Source: Paenibacillus sp. FSL R10-2782
Lineage (GTDB): Bacteria > Bacillota > Bacilli > Paenibacillales > Paenibacillaceae
Reading direction: 5' to 3'
Assembly (NCBI RefSeq): GCF_038592985.1
Contig: NZ_CP151951.1
Span: forward strand, 3,339,001 to 3,403,000
Length of the DNA stretch: 64,000 nt
Shown: positions 17,617-27,678 of the stretch, piece after piece
Layout of the letters: every line of letters starts with the position of its first letter
Numbering within the stretch: position 1 is the stretch's first letter
Program-made: the position numbers and the translations under genes
The notes under the pieces: generated by a model
The model's database searches: none
Told to the model about the DNA's origin: nothing
Seen by the model: the letters and a program-made list of their open reading frames with translations, nothing else

Positions 17617-18504
17617 CTACTCGATGTTTGCAGCCTGCTCACGAATTTTTTCCAGCTCCGCCTTCATCTCGACGACTAAATTAACTAGCGCAAGATGATT
17701 GGCCTTGGAGCCGATCGTGTTGACTTCCCTGTTCATTTCCTGGATTAAAAAATCTAATTTGCGACCGGCTGGCTCGTCCGACAGCAGCAATCCCCTGCAT
17801 TGCCCAAAGTGACTTTGAAGCCGGGTAAGCTCCTCATCAATACTGCTGCGATCCGCGAATAAAGCAATCTCCATTCCGAACTTATGCTCATCAAGCGTAA
17901 ATGAACCATCCTGAAGCTCAGTAAGTCTGTGTTTTAGCCTGTTGCGGTAGTCGCTCACAACATGAGGAGCCAGCACAGTCATTTCATGATGCAGGGACTC
18001 CAAACGCGAAATACGGGATTCCACATCCTGCGCCAAATGCCCGCCTTCTCGTCTTCTCATGTCCAGCAGTCCCTGCAATGCTTCATTCAGAGCTTGCTGA
18101 AGCTGCTCTCCCCAGCCCTCTTCGTCTCCATTGCAAGCCTCACCAGGCTCACCCAGAACGTCAGGCAGCGCAAGAATGTCGCTTATACCCAACGTTCCCT
18201 TCACGCCGTACCGATCCGCCAGCTGCTCCGCTGCATGCATATAAGCCTGCACTACAGTGTCATTCAACCGTGCGGCGGGTATCTGTTCTTCATCACGTTC
18301 CCTGTGAATGAAGACGTCGACACGGCCGCGCTTGATTTGCTGTTGAACCGTTCTTCTCAAGCCATCTTCATAACGAGTCCATTCGCGCGGAATCCTCATC
18401 ATCACTTCGCAATAGCGGTGATTCACCGATTTCAGCTCCAAGCGCACTTTATAGCCTTCATAATGAAGGATGGCTTGACCGTATCCGGTCATACTCAATG
18501 ACAT
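17617..18504 (-). CDS. YicC-family endoribonuclease (YloC)
   Basis: The 295-residue protein begins MSLSMTGYGQ, the hallmark N-terminus of the YicC/YloC family. It also has the LELKSVNHRYCE, IKRGRVDVF and C-terminal KLDFLIQEMNREVNTIGSKA segments. E. coli YicC (RnrX) is an RNA-degrading endoribonuclease, and the Bacillus homologue has a similar proposed activity. The start at 18504 is favoured because upstream in-frame ATGs would add residues absent from the family. It has a weak ribosome-binding site (GGATG). The gene starts 35 nt after the upstream methyltransferase gene ends and leads the remA-gmk-rpoZ run. Confidence 0.88.
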   Translation of the reverse strand: MSLSMTGYGQAILHYEGYKVRLELKSVNHRYCEVMMRIPREWTRYEDGLRRTVQQQIKRGRVDVFIHRERDEEQIPAARLNDTVVQAYMHAAEQLADRYGVKGTLGISDILALPDVLGEPGEACNGDEEGWGEQLQQALNEALQGLLDMRRREGGHLAQDVESRISRLESLHHEMTVLAPHVVSDYRNRLKHRLTELQDGSFTLDEHKFGMEIALFADRSSIDEELTRLQSHFGQCRGLLLSDEPAGRKLDFLIQEMNREVNTIGSKANHLALVNLVVEMKAELEKIREQAANIE

Positions 18505-18539
18505 CGGCATCACATCCATTATACTATTGTAATTGATTA

Positions 18540-20432
18540 TTATAGTCGAAACAAGGGGGCCTGCATGCGGCCGGATTTTTGCCATACATAAGAAGTCAGC
18601 TCCGCCGTCATTTCATAGAACATAAATGGAGTCATTAAATAGATACCGTTAAAATGCTCCATCGCCGTATCCAGCAGCTCCTTGGCAATAGTCACGCCCA
18701 TCGCGCGGCCTTCCGCCCCCTCCAGACCAGACATACGTGCACGAACCTCGTCCGACAACTGAATGCCGGGTACCTCGTTGTGCAAGTACTCCGCATTGCG
18801 CCCGCTGGCCAGCGGCATAATACCGATAAAAATCGGCACCTCCAAATGACGAGTCTGTTCCCCCATGGCTATAATCAGTTCACGGTCGTAAACGGGCTGG
18901 GTCATAATGTAATCTGCGCCGGAAGCAATTTTCTTCTCCAGCCGCTGCACAGCTTTGCCCAAATGCTTGACATTGGGATTAAAAGCGGCACCCACCACAA
19001 AATTAGCTTTTTGCTTGAGTGGCTTGCCGGAGAAAGCGATACCGTCATTCAACTGCTTGATCATACGTATAATTTCAAAAGAAGTCATATCATACACCGA
19101 GCTGGCACCCGGCAAATCACCGAACCGCGCCGGATCTCCTGTAACGGCCAATACATGATCAATGCCCAGCGCATCAAAGCCCATCATATGGGACTGGGTA
19201 CCAATCAGGTTACGGTCACGACAGGCAATATGAATTAACGGGCGCAAGCCCGTTTCAAGGCTCACCAGATGTCCAAGCGCCATGTTGCTCATGCGAGTAA
19301 CTGCAAGTGAATTGTCTGCCAGCGTAAGCGCGTCGGCCCCGGCCGCTTTCAGTGCCTGTGCCCCCTGCATGAACCGTGTAATGTCCAGATCGCGCGGAGG
19401 ATCAAGCTCCACAATCACCGTATGTCGTTCCTTGACCAATTCCACAATGTTGGGTTCGCTGGCGTTTCTACCGTTGCCCCGTTCCCCTTCGCGTGTAATC
19501 TGTTCCGGCTCAGCCACAATGACTGGCGCATCTGTCCGTATCTCTCTTGGAGCCAGCGGAGGAGGCTGCAAACCATTCAAAGCTTTTGAAATCGCTGCGA
19601 TATGCTCTGGTGTGGTGCCGCAGCAGCCACCGATGATTCTCGTACCCAGCTCTACGAAGGAAGCAGCGCATTCCCCAAAATATTCAGGCGATGCACCATA
19701 CACATAGTGACCATCCACATAATCCGCCAGACCCGCATTAGGATATACGGACAGCGGTACAGACAGCGGACCGTCCAACTGCTCCATCACACTCATAATC
19801 CCCTGTGGGCCAGAGTGGCAGTTAAATCCGAGGATATCCGCCCCTTCATTTCGCAGCACCGTAAAAGCCTCCGCCACCGAAAATCCATCCTGTGTACGCC
19901 CTACCTGATCGACCGCAAACTGACAAATCACCGGGATATTACTATATTTACGTACACCACGAAGGGCAATGCGCACTTCATCCAGCGAATAGAACGTTTC
20001 GCACAAAATGCCGTCCACCCCTTCGGACAGAAGTGCATCAATCTGCTGATCATAGTTACGGGCCAACTCTACCTTTGATATATTAAGCCGTTTGCCACCG
20101 CATATGGAGCCTACCGCACCCACCACATAGTGCTCCGGGCCAGCCGCTGCTCTGGCAATTCTCACCCCGGCACGGTTAATTTCTTCCACCTTGGATTCCA
20201 GTCCGAAGCGGGCCAGCTTATAATCGTTTGCAGAAAACGTATTGGTCTCCAGCAACCGTGCTCCCGCTTGTACATATTGACGATGCACGTCTGATATGAC
20301 GTCAGGCGACGTGATATTCAGCTCTTCGTAAGACGTATTTACCGGAAATCCAAGCTGATATAAAAAAGTTCCCATTGCGCCGTCTCCGACAATAATTTCA
20401 CGATCCAGCACAGTACGCAAATCCGGTTTCAT
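18540..20432 (-). CDS. Bifunctional homocysteine S-methyltransferase/methylenetetrahydrofolate reductase (YitJ type)
   Basis: The 630-residue protein fuses an N-terminal homocysteine S-methyltransferase (residues 1-290) to a C-terminal methylenetetrahydrofolate reductase (about 335-620). The first half has GDGAMGTFLYQLG, the LLETNTFSAN loop and zinc-binding cysteines in GFNCHSG and IGGCCGTTPEH. The second has the flavoprotein barrel motifs ALTLADNS, VTGDPARFGD and DYIMTQPVYD. It supplies methyl groups for methionine synthesis. B. subtilis yitJ is controlled by an S-box riboswitch. The roughly 80-nt leader available here between the preceding terminator and the start codon is too short to hold one. 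The start is ATG 20432 with GGAGAAGAGGG upstream. Confidence 0.9.
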   Translation of the reverse strand: MKPDLRTVLDREIIVGDGAMGTFLYQLGFPVNTSYEELNITSPDVISDVHRQYVQAGARLLETNTFSANDYKLARFGLESKVEEINRAGVRIARAAAGPEHYVVGAVGSICGGKRLNISKVELARNYDQQIDALLSEGVDGILCETFYSLDEVRIALRGVRKYSNIPVICQFAVDQVGRTQDGFSVAEAFTVLRNEGADILGFNCHSGPQGIMSVMEQLDGPLSVPLSVYPNAGLADYVDGHYVYGASPEYFGECAASFVELGTRIIGGCCGTTPEHIAAISKALNGLQPPPLAPREIRTDAPVIVAEPEQITREGERGNGRNASEPNIVELVKERHTVIVELDPPRDLDITRFMQGAQALKAAGADALTLADNSLAVTRMSNMALGHLVSLETGLRPLIHIACRDRNLIGTQSHMMGFDALGIDHVLAVTGDPARFGDLPGASSVYDMTSFEIIRMIKQLNDGIAFSGKPLKQKANFVVGAAFNPNVKHLGKAVQRLEKKIASGADYIMTQPVYDRELIIAMGEQTRHLEVPIFIGIMPLASGRNAEYLHNEVPGIQLSDEVRARMSGLEGAEGRAMGVTIAKELLDTAMEHFNGIYLMTPFMFYEMTAELTSYVWQKSGRMQAPLFRL

Positions 20433-20505
20433 GCCCTCTTCTCCACCCCGCTCTTTATTTTCATACTAATGTAACATAAAGAGACTTCAAACATAAGCCA
20501 AAAAC

Positions 20506-20553
20506 AAAAAAAAGCAGCCCCACTCCCCATCATTATGCGATCAGGAGCGAAGC
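20506..20553 (-). terminator. Terminator of the secreted-protein gene
   Basis: On the minus strand GCTTCGCTCC pairs with GGAGTGGGGC (10 bp, some G-U) and TTTTTTTT follows. It lies 34 nt beyond the stop codon at 20587. Confidence 0.7.
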
Positions 20554-20586
20554 AACTTGACTCATCATTGCTATATTCTATTACCT

Positions 20587-21618
20587 TTATTGCAATTTCC
20601 CATCAGAAGAATGAAGAGAGAAAGCGTAAAAAGCTCCTTTTTTATTCACTTTACCCACAACAGAGGGCGTCCCCTTTTGTTTTTTGGAAAATGTATATGC
20701 ATTTTCCTGGATTTCAACATTATAATCGGATAAATTGATGTTAAATAACAATTGGACCTTGGGCCTGGCTAGCTTTAAAGCTTCAGAGGCCGTATATTTC
20801 GGGCTGGCAAACGATTTTTTGAAATCCGTGTCATCGTTCCAGTCCACCCCAAAGGTGGATACAGTGAGCACTTTGCCTGTTACTGCGCCAATTTTGACCT
20901 CACTCGCCTCGTTTGCATCCTCAAACGCCCAATAAGAAAGCCCCTTGGCCTCGTCCTTGTAACGTGAAGCATGCTGCACCGTGATACGTTGTCCGCTAAT
21001 CCGCTTGAAGCTGTTCACCGCACGATTTAGCAACACAGGGTCCACCTGCTTCAGCGGGTAGTCGGCATTAATGGTGATGCTGTTGCCGCGATCCACATCA
21101 ACGTACAGCGAGGAAGCCTTTTCCCCGGCCCCCCAGAACACCCAATAATTCGAAGGCTTGTTAGACTGGTAAGGGGATTTGACCCGCCAGAATGCCTCAA
21201 ATTGCAGGGGACGCTTGCTGTCAAACGCTTTGGCGCTGTTCAGCACTTTAGTTTTGAGGGGCGTGTCCATCGCCTTTGCCAAGCTGCTTATTTTATATCG
21301 AACGGTTGTGGAATCCACTCTGTTTTTTTCCTTATTATATTCCGTCTGAAACGTAGCTGTTCCATCCTCCAGGTCGCCCTCGACAATCCAGGTTTTACCC
21401 ATATCCGTCACATCGTCAAATTGAAACGGCGTCTTCGTACCGATGAGTTCTTGTACTGCCTTTTCCAAACGATTCACGACAGTAGGGGTTAGTGAGCCAA
21501 CCTGCTTATCAGTCGTTTTTTCCGCAGTAGCAGGAACGGCCGCGGCCTGAGCCGGAAGCGCGGCGACTACAAATATAAGAGCTGCAAACGCTGAAATCCA
21601 ACGAAATTTCCGCACCAT
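20587..21618 (-). CDS. Secreted protein with PepSY-like repeats (YcdB/YcdC-like), function unknown
   Basis: The 343-residue protein starts MVRKFRWISAFAALIFVVAA with a classical signal peptide and a likely cleavage after the PAQAAA stretch near residue 29. ATG 21618 has AGGAGG six bases upstream, so the longer frame from 21660 is rejected. The mature part has repeated units of about 70-80 residues with Y-x-S/N-ITIN and Y-x-A-x-EAL-K-L-A-x-P-K segments. These resemble PepSY/YcdB repeats, which are found in extracytoplasmic inhibitors and wall-associated proteins. The similarity is by eye only. It stands alone between its own terminator and dapF. Confidence 0.6.
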   Translation of the reverse strand: MVRKFRWISAFAALIFVVAALPAQAAAVPATAEKTTDKQVGSLTPTVVNRLEKAVQELIGTKTPFQFDDVTDMGKTWIVEGDLEDGTATFQTEYNKEKNRVDSTTVRYKISSLAKAMDTPLKTKVLNSAKAFDSKRPLQFEAFWRVKSPYQSNKPSNYWVFWGAGEKASSLYVDVDRGNSITINADYPLKQVDPVLLNRAVNSFKRISGQRITVQHASRYKDEAKGLSYWAFEDANEASEVKIGAVTGKVLTVSTFGVDWNDDTDFKKSFASPKYTASEALKLARPKVQLLFNINLSDYNVEIQENAYTFSKKQKGTPSVVGKVNKKGAFYAFSLHSSDGKLQ

Positions 21619-21732
21619 GAATGGCCTCCTTATCGTTTTCTCATTTTCTATATTATACATGGTTCAGACGTCAAAAAAAGACAGAATGTTGCTTCGTGCC
21701 ACGCATTTCCTTCATTTTATATGAAAAAATGC

Positions 21733-21760
21733 AAAAAAAAGAAGACCGACCAAGGTCTTC
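21733..21760 (-). terminator. Terminator of dapF
   Basis: GAAGACC and GGTCTTC form a 7-bp stem with a short loop, and eight T follow on the minus strand. It lies 49 nt after the dapF stop. Confidence 0.85.
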
Positions 21761-21808
21761 ATCACACTTATCCCAATCTTGCTCTATCACATGCTGCATT
21801 CGCTTATT

Positions 21809-22642
21809 TCAGGACAAACGACCATCGTACACAATCTCAGCCGGCCCCGTCATATATACATGATTATCATTCTCGTTCCATTCGATATCCAGATTTCCGC
21901 CCTTCAGGCTGACAATCGCACGGCGGTCGCTGTAGCCGTTCAATACAGACGCCACAAGCGTAGCACAGGCTCCGGTTCCACATGCCAACGTAGGCCCGGC
22001 TCCCCGTTCCCATACTCTCATGTCAATGTGGTCCCGGCTTCGTATTGTAGCGAACTCGACATTTGTTTTTTTAGGGAACAGCGGGTGACATTCCAGCTTA
22101 GGCCCCCAGGCTTCCAGATCAAAGCCAGGTGCATCCTCAACATAAATGACACAGTGCGGATTGCCCATGGATACAGCTGTAAAACGAAAGCCGCTGCCTC
22201 CAGCTTCGATGGACTGATTGATGACACTAGCCAGATCCAGCGTTGTTGGAATTTTCAAACCCTCCAGAATCGGTTCTCCCATATCCACCTTCACTTGACG
22301 TACAAGTCCGCCCTCTACGGTCAATTCAACCTGCTGCACACCTGCACCCAGCGTCTCAATCGTAATCTGCTCACGACTGATATGCTTGCGGTCATACACA
22401 TATTTGGCTGCACAACGAATGGCATTTCCGCATTGCTCGGCCTCAGAGCCGTCTGAATTAATGATGCGCATGCAGAAATCCGCTTTTTCAGAAGGCAATA
22501 TATATACCAGACCGTCAGCGCCGACTCCAAAATGTCGGTCACACAGCCGAACAGCCAATTCCGAAGCGTCAGACGGTAATTCCTGATGCCCAAACCAAAC
22601 GATAAAATCATTACCCAATCCGTGCATTTTTGTGAATTCCAT
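21809..22642 (-). CDS. dapF: Diaminopimelate epimerase
   Basis: The 277-residue protein begins MEFTKMHGLGNDFIV and carries both catalytic cysteines, in EAEQCGNAIRC near residue 75 and in LACGTGACATL near residue 220. It interconverts LL- and meso-diaminopimelate, giving the peptidoglycan cross-linking amino acid and the precursor of lysine. GGGGGAAG precedes the ATG at 22642. It has its own terminator and no obvious operon partner. The calcium ATPase gene ends about 115 nt upstream on the same strand. Confidence 0.96.
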   Translation of the reverse strand: MEFTKMHGLGNDFIVWFGHQELPSDASELAVRLCDRHFGVGADGLVYILPSEKADFCMRIINSDGSEAEQCGNAIRCAAKYVYDRKHISREQITIETLGAGVQQVELTVEGGLVRQVKVDMGEPILEGLKIPTTLDLASVINQSIEAGGSGFRFTAVSMGNPHCVIYVEDAPGFDLEAWGPKLECHPLFPKKTNVEFATIRSRDHIDMRVWERGAGPTLACGTGACATLVASVLNGYSDRRAIVSLKGGNLDIEWNENDNHVYMTGPAEIVYDGRLS

Positions 22643-22757
22643 AGCTTCCCCCCGCCGTTGCTGCTAATCTCATGCTCCTTATGAAGCTTTGGTTCCATGA
22701 TAGCATACGGGGCAAAAAGGGAAAAGTGATGAAGTATGTCTGTCCCGTGCCGGAGGC

Positions 22758-25556
22758 TTAAGCCGAAAACTTAGTGCGTCCCGGAGCAAAGCGGGTATGT
22801 CCGCCCCGACGACGGTTGCGTCTGCCACCCCATACGCTTCCCGCCCCCATCAGGAAGGTCGGAATACCGGCAGCGACAATGGAAAGCGCCCATTCGCGGA
22901 ACCCGAGCGGTACCGTTTTGAAAATAGGTTGCAGTACAGGTACATACATAACTACCAGCATCAGTACTACCGAAGACAGTACTGCAAGTACGAGATAGCT
23001 ATTTTGAAATGGATTACGGTGGAAAATAGAACGGGAGCTGCGGCAATCGAACACATGAATGAGCTGTGCCAGCACCAATGTGGCGAAGGCGACCGACTGT
23101 CCCTTGATCAGTTGTCCTGCATCATCAGGCGCAATACGCAGCGTCAGCCAGAACGCCGCAAGCGTACATAAGCCGATCAGTAGGCCGCGACTAATGATTT
23201 TCCAGCCGAGACGACGGGCAAAAATATTTTCCTTAGCGCCGCGTGGTTTGTGCTCCATGAGATCCTTTTCAGGCTGATCCACACCCAGAGCCATCGCCGG
23301 AAGCCCGTCGGTCACCAGGTTCACCCATAAAATCTGAATCGGAAGCAGCGGCAATGGCAGACCGGCCATCATTGCGAAAAACATCGTCAAAATTTCACCG
23401 ACATTGGAGGCAAGCAGATAACGGATAAATTTACGAATATTTTCGTAAATATTTCTCCCTTCCTCAATCGCTGCTACAATCGTCGAGAAATTATCGTCGC
23501 TGAGCACGAGCGCAGCCGCTTCCTTGGTCACATCCGTTCCTGTTATACCCATCGCAATACCGATGTCCGATGCCTTGATCGCTGGCGCGTCATTCACGCC
23601 GTCTCCAGTCATGGCTACGACATGCCCGCGTCTTTGCAGCGATTTGACAATCCGCAGCTTATGCTCCGGGGATACCCGCGCATATACGGAGACCATGTCT
23701 ACTGCTTTGTCCAGCGCCGCATCATCCATCACAGATAGCTGCTGTCCGGTCAGCACATGCGAGCCGCGCTGAAAAATGCCTAGCTGCTGCGCAATGGCCT
23801 CGGCTGTTGTACCGTGATCGCCCGTAATCATCACGGTGCGGATGCCAGCGCGTCGGCACTTGCCAATAGCTTCGCGGGCCTCGCGGCGCGGCGGATCCAT
23901 CATGCCTGTGAGGCCGATGAAGATGAGCTGATTCTCAGCCTCTTCCACCGAGACGACACGCTCATGCGAGCGGATATCCCGGTAAGCGACACCCAGTACA
24001 CGCAGCGCCTCCGAGGCCATTCCTTCGTTGGCTGCCAGCACCTTTTGGCGCAGCGTGCCCGTCAGTGGAACGACATTTCCTTCCCATAAAATGTAGGAGC
24101 ACTGACCCAATAGCACATCCGGTGCGCCTTTGGCAAATACGATATACCCTCCTTGATGCCGTACAAGTACAGACATCCGTTTCCGCTCCGAATCAAAAGG
24201 AAATTCGCGTTCCCGTGTATATAGCTCATACAGGCCTTGGCGCGTAACCCCGCCCTTGGCGGCTAACGTGACAAGCGCCCCCTCTGTCGGGTCGCCTTTC
24301 AGCTCCCAAACAGCGGACGGCGTCGGCTCCTTGGTTTTCTTTTTCGAGCGTAGCTCATCCGTGTCGGCTTGAACAATTTCCGCGTTATTGCACAGCACAC
24401 TGGCTTGCAGCAGTCTGCGAAGTGATTGTCCGTTTTTGAGATCCGCAGGAGCATCCCTGTCCATAATATGTCCGTGCGGGTCATAGCCTTCTCCCGTCAC
24501 TCCCCAGAAGCGACCGTCCACCCATAGCTTGGTGACCGTCATTTTGTTCTGGGTCAGCGTACCGGTTTTGTCAGAGCAAATGACAGACGCACATCCGAGC
24601 GTTTCAACCGAAGGCAGTTTTCGCACAATCGCCTTGCGTTTGATCATACGCTGCACGCCCAAGGCGAGCGCAATCGTCACAATGGCAGGCAAGCCTTCCG
24701 GTATAGCTGCTACAGCCAAGCTCACCCCGGCCAGGAACATACTCATCGCTGGCTGTCCATGCAGGATACCTGCTACGACAACAAGCACCGTTAACGCCAG
24801 TGCTACAATGATCAGAATTTTACCCAGTTGCTCCAGTCTGTGCTGCAACGGGGTCTCCTGAGACTCTGTATTTTGGATCAAGTCTGCGATTTTGCCCATT
24901 TCCGTATTCATACCTGTACGAATAACGACCCCCTGAGCTGTTCCTCTGGTCATCATTGTGCCCATAAAGCCGATGTTCTTTTGATCGCCCAGCGGTACCT
25001 CAGCGGCATGAATAGGACGGCAATGCTTGCTCACTGGAACCGATTCGCCAGTCAGGGCGGATTCCTCCACATTGCAGCCATTCGTGCTCAGCCATCTTAT
25101 ATCTGCGGGAATACGATCGCCGCTTTCCAATAGCACGATATCACCTGGTACCAGCTCTCTGGCCTGAATCTGAATTCGTTTGCCTCCCCGCAGTACTTTG
25201 GCGGTCGGAGCAGACAGCTGCTTCAAGGCTCGAAGCGAACGTTCCGCTCTAAACTCTTGCACAAAACCAAGAACTCCATTCAGTACAACAATAGCAATAA
25301 TAGTAATAGCATCCAGATATTCGCCGAGCAAGCCGGATATCAGTGTGGCTCCCATCAGTACGAGCATCATAAAATCCTTGAACTGGTTCAGCAGCAGCAG
25401 GATCGGCGAAACACGCTTTCCCTCGCTCAGCTCATTCCATCCTGACCTTTCTCTTCTTTCCGTAAGCTGTTCCTCCGAAAGACCCTGCTTCGGGTCGACT
25501 TCCAGGCTTGTTGAAAGCTGTTCATTGCTTAATTGGTGCCAGTGTGCTTGTTCCAT
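22758..25556 (-). CDS. SERCA-type calcium-translocating P-type ATPase (YloB)
   Basis: The 932-residue protein has the P-type ATPase motifs: TGES in the actuator loop, the phosphorylation site CSDKTGTLTQNKMTV, FAKGAPDV, MITGDH and MTGDGVNDAPAIKASDIGI. Ten membrane helices are apparent. The PEGLPAIV and NLVTDGLPAMALG segments contain the Ca2+-binding residues of SERCA-like pumps. In Bacillus the homologue YloB supports spore calcium handling. The start ATG 25556 (GGGAGGG and GGGGAGA upstream) aligns with the YloB N-terminus. A longer frame from a TTG at 25676 lacks a ribosome-binding site. It is divergent from rqcH, as yloB lies next to yloA in B. subtilis. Confidence 0.92.
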   Translation of the reverse strand: MEQAHWHQLSNEQLSTSLEVDPKQGLSEEQLTERRERSGWNELSEGKRVSPILLLLNQFKDFMMLVLMGATLISGLLGEYLDAITIIAIVVLNGVLGFVQEFRAERSLRALKQLSAPTAKVLRGGKRIQIQARELVPGDIVLLESGDRIPADIRWLSTNGCNVEESALTGESVPVSKHCRPIHAAEVPLGDQKNIGFMGTMMTRGTAQGVVIRTGMNTEMGKIADLIQNTESQETPLQHRLEQLGKILIIVALALTVLVVVAGILHGQPAMSMFLAGVSLAVAAIPEGLPAIVTIALALGVQRMIKRKAIVRKLPSVETLGCASVICSDKTGTLTQNKMTVTKLWVDGRFWGVTGEGYDPHGHIMDRDAPADLKNGQSLRRLLQASVLCNNAEIVQADTDELRSKKKTKEPTPSAVWELKGDPTEGALVTLAAKGGVTRQGLYELYTREREFPFDSERKRMSVLVRHQGGYIVFAKGAPDVLLGQCSYILWEGNVVPLTGTLRQKVLAANEGMASEALRVLGVAYRDIRSHERVVSVEEAENQLIFIGLTGMMDPPRREAREAIGKCRRAGIRTVMITGDHGTTAEAIAQQLGIFQRGSHVLTGQQLSVMDDAALDKAVDMVSVYARVSPEHKLRIVKSLQRRGHVVAMTGDGVNDAPAIKASDIGIAMGITGTDVTKEAAALVLSDDNFSTIVAAIEEGRNIYENIRKFIRYLLASNVGEILTMFFAMMAGLPLPLLPIQILWVNLVTDGLPAMALGVDQPEKDLMEHKPRGAKENIFARRLGWKIISRGLLIGLCTLAAFWLTLRIAPDDAGQLIKGQSVAFATLVLAQLIHVFDCRSSRSIFHRNPFQNSYLVLAVLSSVVLMLVVMYVPVLQPIFKTVPLGFREWALSIVAAGIPTFLMGAGSVWGGRRNRRRGGHTRFAPGRTKFSA

Positions 25557-25785
25557 TCTCCCCAATTCCCTCCCGGTCAGATAGTCCGTTTCCGTCGGTA
25601 GTGCGTAGGATGGCTGCCCGTTATTGCGTTTTTGTGCCACGAATGCTGATAAGCTGGACAGACTTTCTAGATTCAATCTATTCGGACAGGACCTGAAATA
25701 TCACAATGCCGCTTAAGTTTTGTCCCAAAGTTATGTATCATAAGAAGGAAGGCAAAAATATTTGCTTCAAAGGAGAACAGACATT

Positions 25786-27531
25786 ATGGCATTGGACGGA
25801 ATCGTAACCCGCGCTATCGTACACGAGCTGCAAGGCATACGGGGCGGGCGCATCAATAAAATACATCAGCCGAACGATCACGATATCTTACTGAATTTGC
25901 GGGCTCAAGGCGGGAGCGTCAAGCTGCTGCTGTCGGTCAACCCGACATTCCCGCGTGTACATTTTACAGAACAAAGCTTTCTCAATCCAACGGAGGCACC
26001 TATGTTCTGTATGCTGCTTCGCAAGCACTGCGAAGGTGGTATCATCGAAAAAATTAGTCAGGTGGGCATGGAGCGTATTATTCACATGGATGTGCGTCAG
26101 CGTGATGAGCTGGGGGATATTTCACTCAAACGGATTATCATTGAGCTGATGGGCAGACACAGCAACATTATCTTGCTTGACCCGGAGACAGGCGTTATGC
26201 TGGACGGCATCCATCATGTCACACCGTCCATCAGCAGCTATCGGGTCATCATGCCCGGCTTCCAATACACGGAGCCTCCTGAACAAAATAAGCTGAATCC
26301 GCTGGAAACGGAAGAAACGGCTTTTGCATCCTCATATCAGACAGCGATCGAAGCCGAAGAAGCTCCCAAACGCTGGATTGTGAATACCTTTACTGGACTG
26401 AGCCCCCTCATTGCCGAGGAGATGCTGACCCGAGTTTCCAACGAAGCTCCCGCTGACGATTATCGTCCGCTGTGGAATACCTTTAGTCACATCATGGATG
26501 ACGTGCGGAATCATCGTTTTCAGCCGGTATCCGGTCTGAACGTGCAGGAAAAAGTAATATTTTCAGCCATTCCCCTCACGTTGATTCAAGGAGAGCGCAA
26601 AGAATACACTACGATCAGTGAGTGTATGGAGGACTTTTTCGGTGAAAAAGCAGAACGGGATACGGTCAAGCAAAAGGTCAGTGACCTGCTGCGCTTCCTG
26701 CAAAATGAACGGAGCAAAAACATAAAAAAACTCGACCATCTGCATCAGGATTTAGCTGAGGCGGAGGATGCCGATCAATTTCGCATTTATGGGGAGCTGC
26801 TGTTCGCTTCGCTGCATGAAGTGAAGAAGGGCGACAAGGAAGTGACGCTCACCAACTTTTATGATGAAGAACAGCGTCCGATGACCATTCCGCTGGACCC
26901 GTTGCTGGGCCCATCAGATAATGCGCAACGGTACTTTAAAAAGTACAATAAATATAAAAACAGCCTGGCTGTCATTGATGAACAACTGGAGAAGACACAC
27001 GAAGAAATTCGGTATATGGACAATCTACTACAGCAACTGGCTCATGCCTCCATGAACGATATTGAGGAAATACGTGAAGAACTGGTTCAGCAAGGCTATC
27101 TCCGGGACAGAGTCAAAAAAGGGAAGAAAAAGAAGAAAACGGACCGTCCAACCTTACACGTATATACGTCATCCGAAGGCATCGAGCTGTTGGTCGGCAA
27201 AAACAACTTGCAGAACGAATATGTAACGAACCGTCTGGCCGGACCTAATGACACGTGGCTGCACACGAAGGATATTCCTGGGTCACACGTCGTTATTCGC
27301 GCCGAGCAATTCGGAGACACAACGCTGGAGGAAGCAGCTCAGCTCGCTGCCTATTTCAGCCAGGCCAAACAGTCCAGCAGCGTGCCCGTAGATGCCACCT
27401 TGATCCGGCATGTGCGTAAGCCTAGCGGAGCCAAGCCCGGCTTTGTTATATACGATCATCAGCGCACGCTCTTCATCACACCCGATGAGGACCTGGTCAA
27501 AAAGCTGCCGAATCGCATCAAAAACGGCTGA
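25786..27531 (+). CDS. rqcH: Ribosome quality control protein RqcH (NFACT family, YloA)
   Basis: The 581-residue protein begins MALDGIVTRAIVHELQGIRG, the NFACT-N domain. It has a central coiled-coil (about residues 290-440, rich in K/E/L) and a C-terminal NFACT-R domain (GKNNLQNEYVTNRLAGPNDTW to HVRKPSGAKPGFVIY). RqcH binds obstructed 50S subunits with peptidyl-tRNA and adds C-terminal alanine tails that mark nascent chains for degradation. The family was first described as fibronectin-binding proteins. AAGGAG at 25770-25775 fixes ATG 25786. It is divergent from the calcium ATPase. A basic KKGKKKKKT tract lies near residue 455. Confidence 0.95.
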   Translation: MALDGIVTRAIVHELQGIRGGRINKIHQPNDHDILLNLRAQGGSVKLLLSVNPTFPRVHFTEQSFLNPTEAPMFCMLLRKHCEGGIIEKISQVGMERIIHMDVRQRDELGDISLKRIIIELMGRHSNIILLDPETGVMLDGIHHVTPSISSYRVIMPGFQYTEPPEQNKLNPLETEETAFASSYQTAIEAEEAPKRWIVNTFTGLSPLIAEEMLTRVSNEAPADDYRPLWNTFSHIMDDVRNHRFQPVSGLNVQEKVIFSAIPLTLIQGERKEYTTISECMEDFFGEKAERDTVKQKVSDLLRFLQNERSKNIKKLDHLHQDLAEAEDADQFRIYGELLFASLHEVKKGDKEVTLTNFYDEEQRPMTIPLDPLLGPSDNAQRYFKKYNKYKNSLAVIDEQLEKTHEEIRYMDNLLQQLAHASMNDIEEIREELVQQGYLRDRVKKGKKKKKTDRPTLHVYTSSEGIELLVGKNNLQNEYVTNRLAGPNDTWLHTKDIPGSHVVIRAEQFGDTTLEEAAQLAAYFSQAKQSSSVPVDATLIRHVRKPSGAKPGFVIYDHQRTLFITPDEDLVKKLPNRIKNG

Positions 27532-27622
27532 GCCGCACCAGCATAATCTTGTAAACAAGTATGCATTCAGGAACACCCGCTGCGAAGCACACATAGCGGA
27601 CAAGTCCCTTGAATCCACTTAA

Positions 27623-27678
27623 AGCCCCTTATCTTGTGCAAAGAACACTTCATGAGTGCAGGCACAAAACAAGGGGCT
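27623..27678 (+). terminator. Long hairpin after rqcH, probable terminator
   Basis: AGCCCCTT/AAGGGGCT, TTGTGC/GCACAA and an inner CACT/AGTG stack form one long stem-loop. The T-run after it is weak (ATTTGTG), so termination efficiency is uncertain. Convergent use by the PHP gene is also possible. Confidence 0.55.

Noticed and set aside
20433..20505. S-box riboswitch upstream of the YitJ-type gene
   Set aside because: The region is too short after the upstream terminator and shows no S-box stem sequences.
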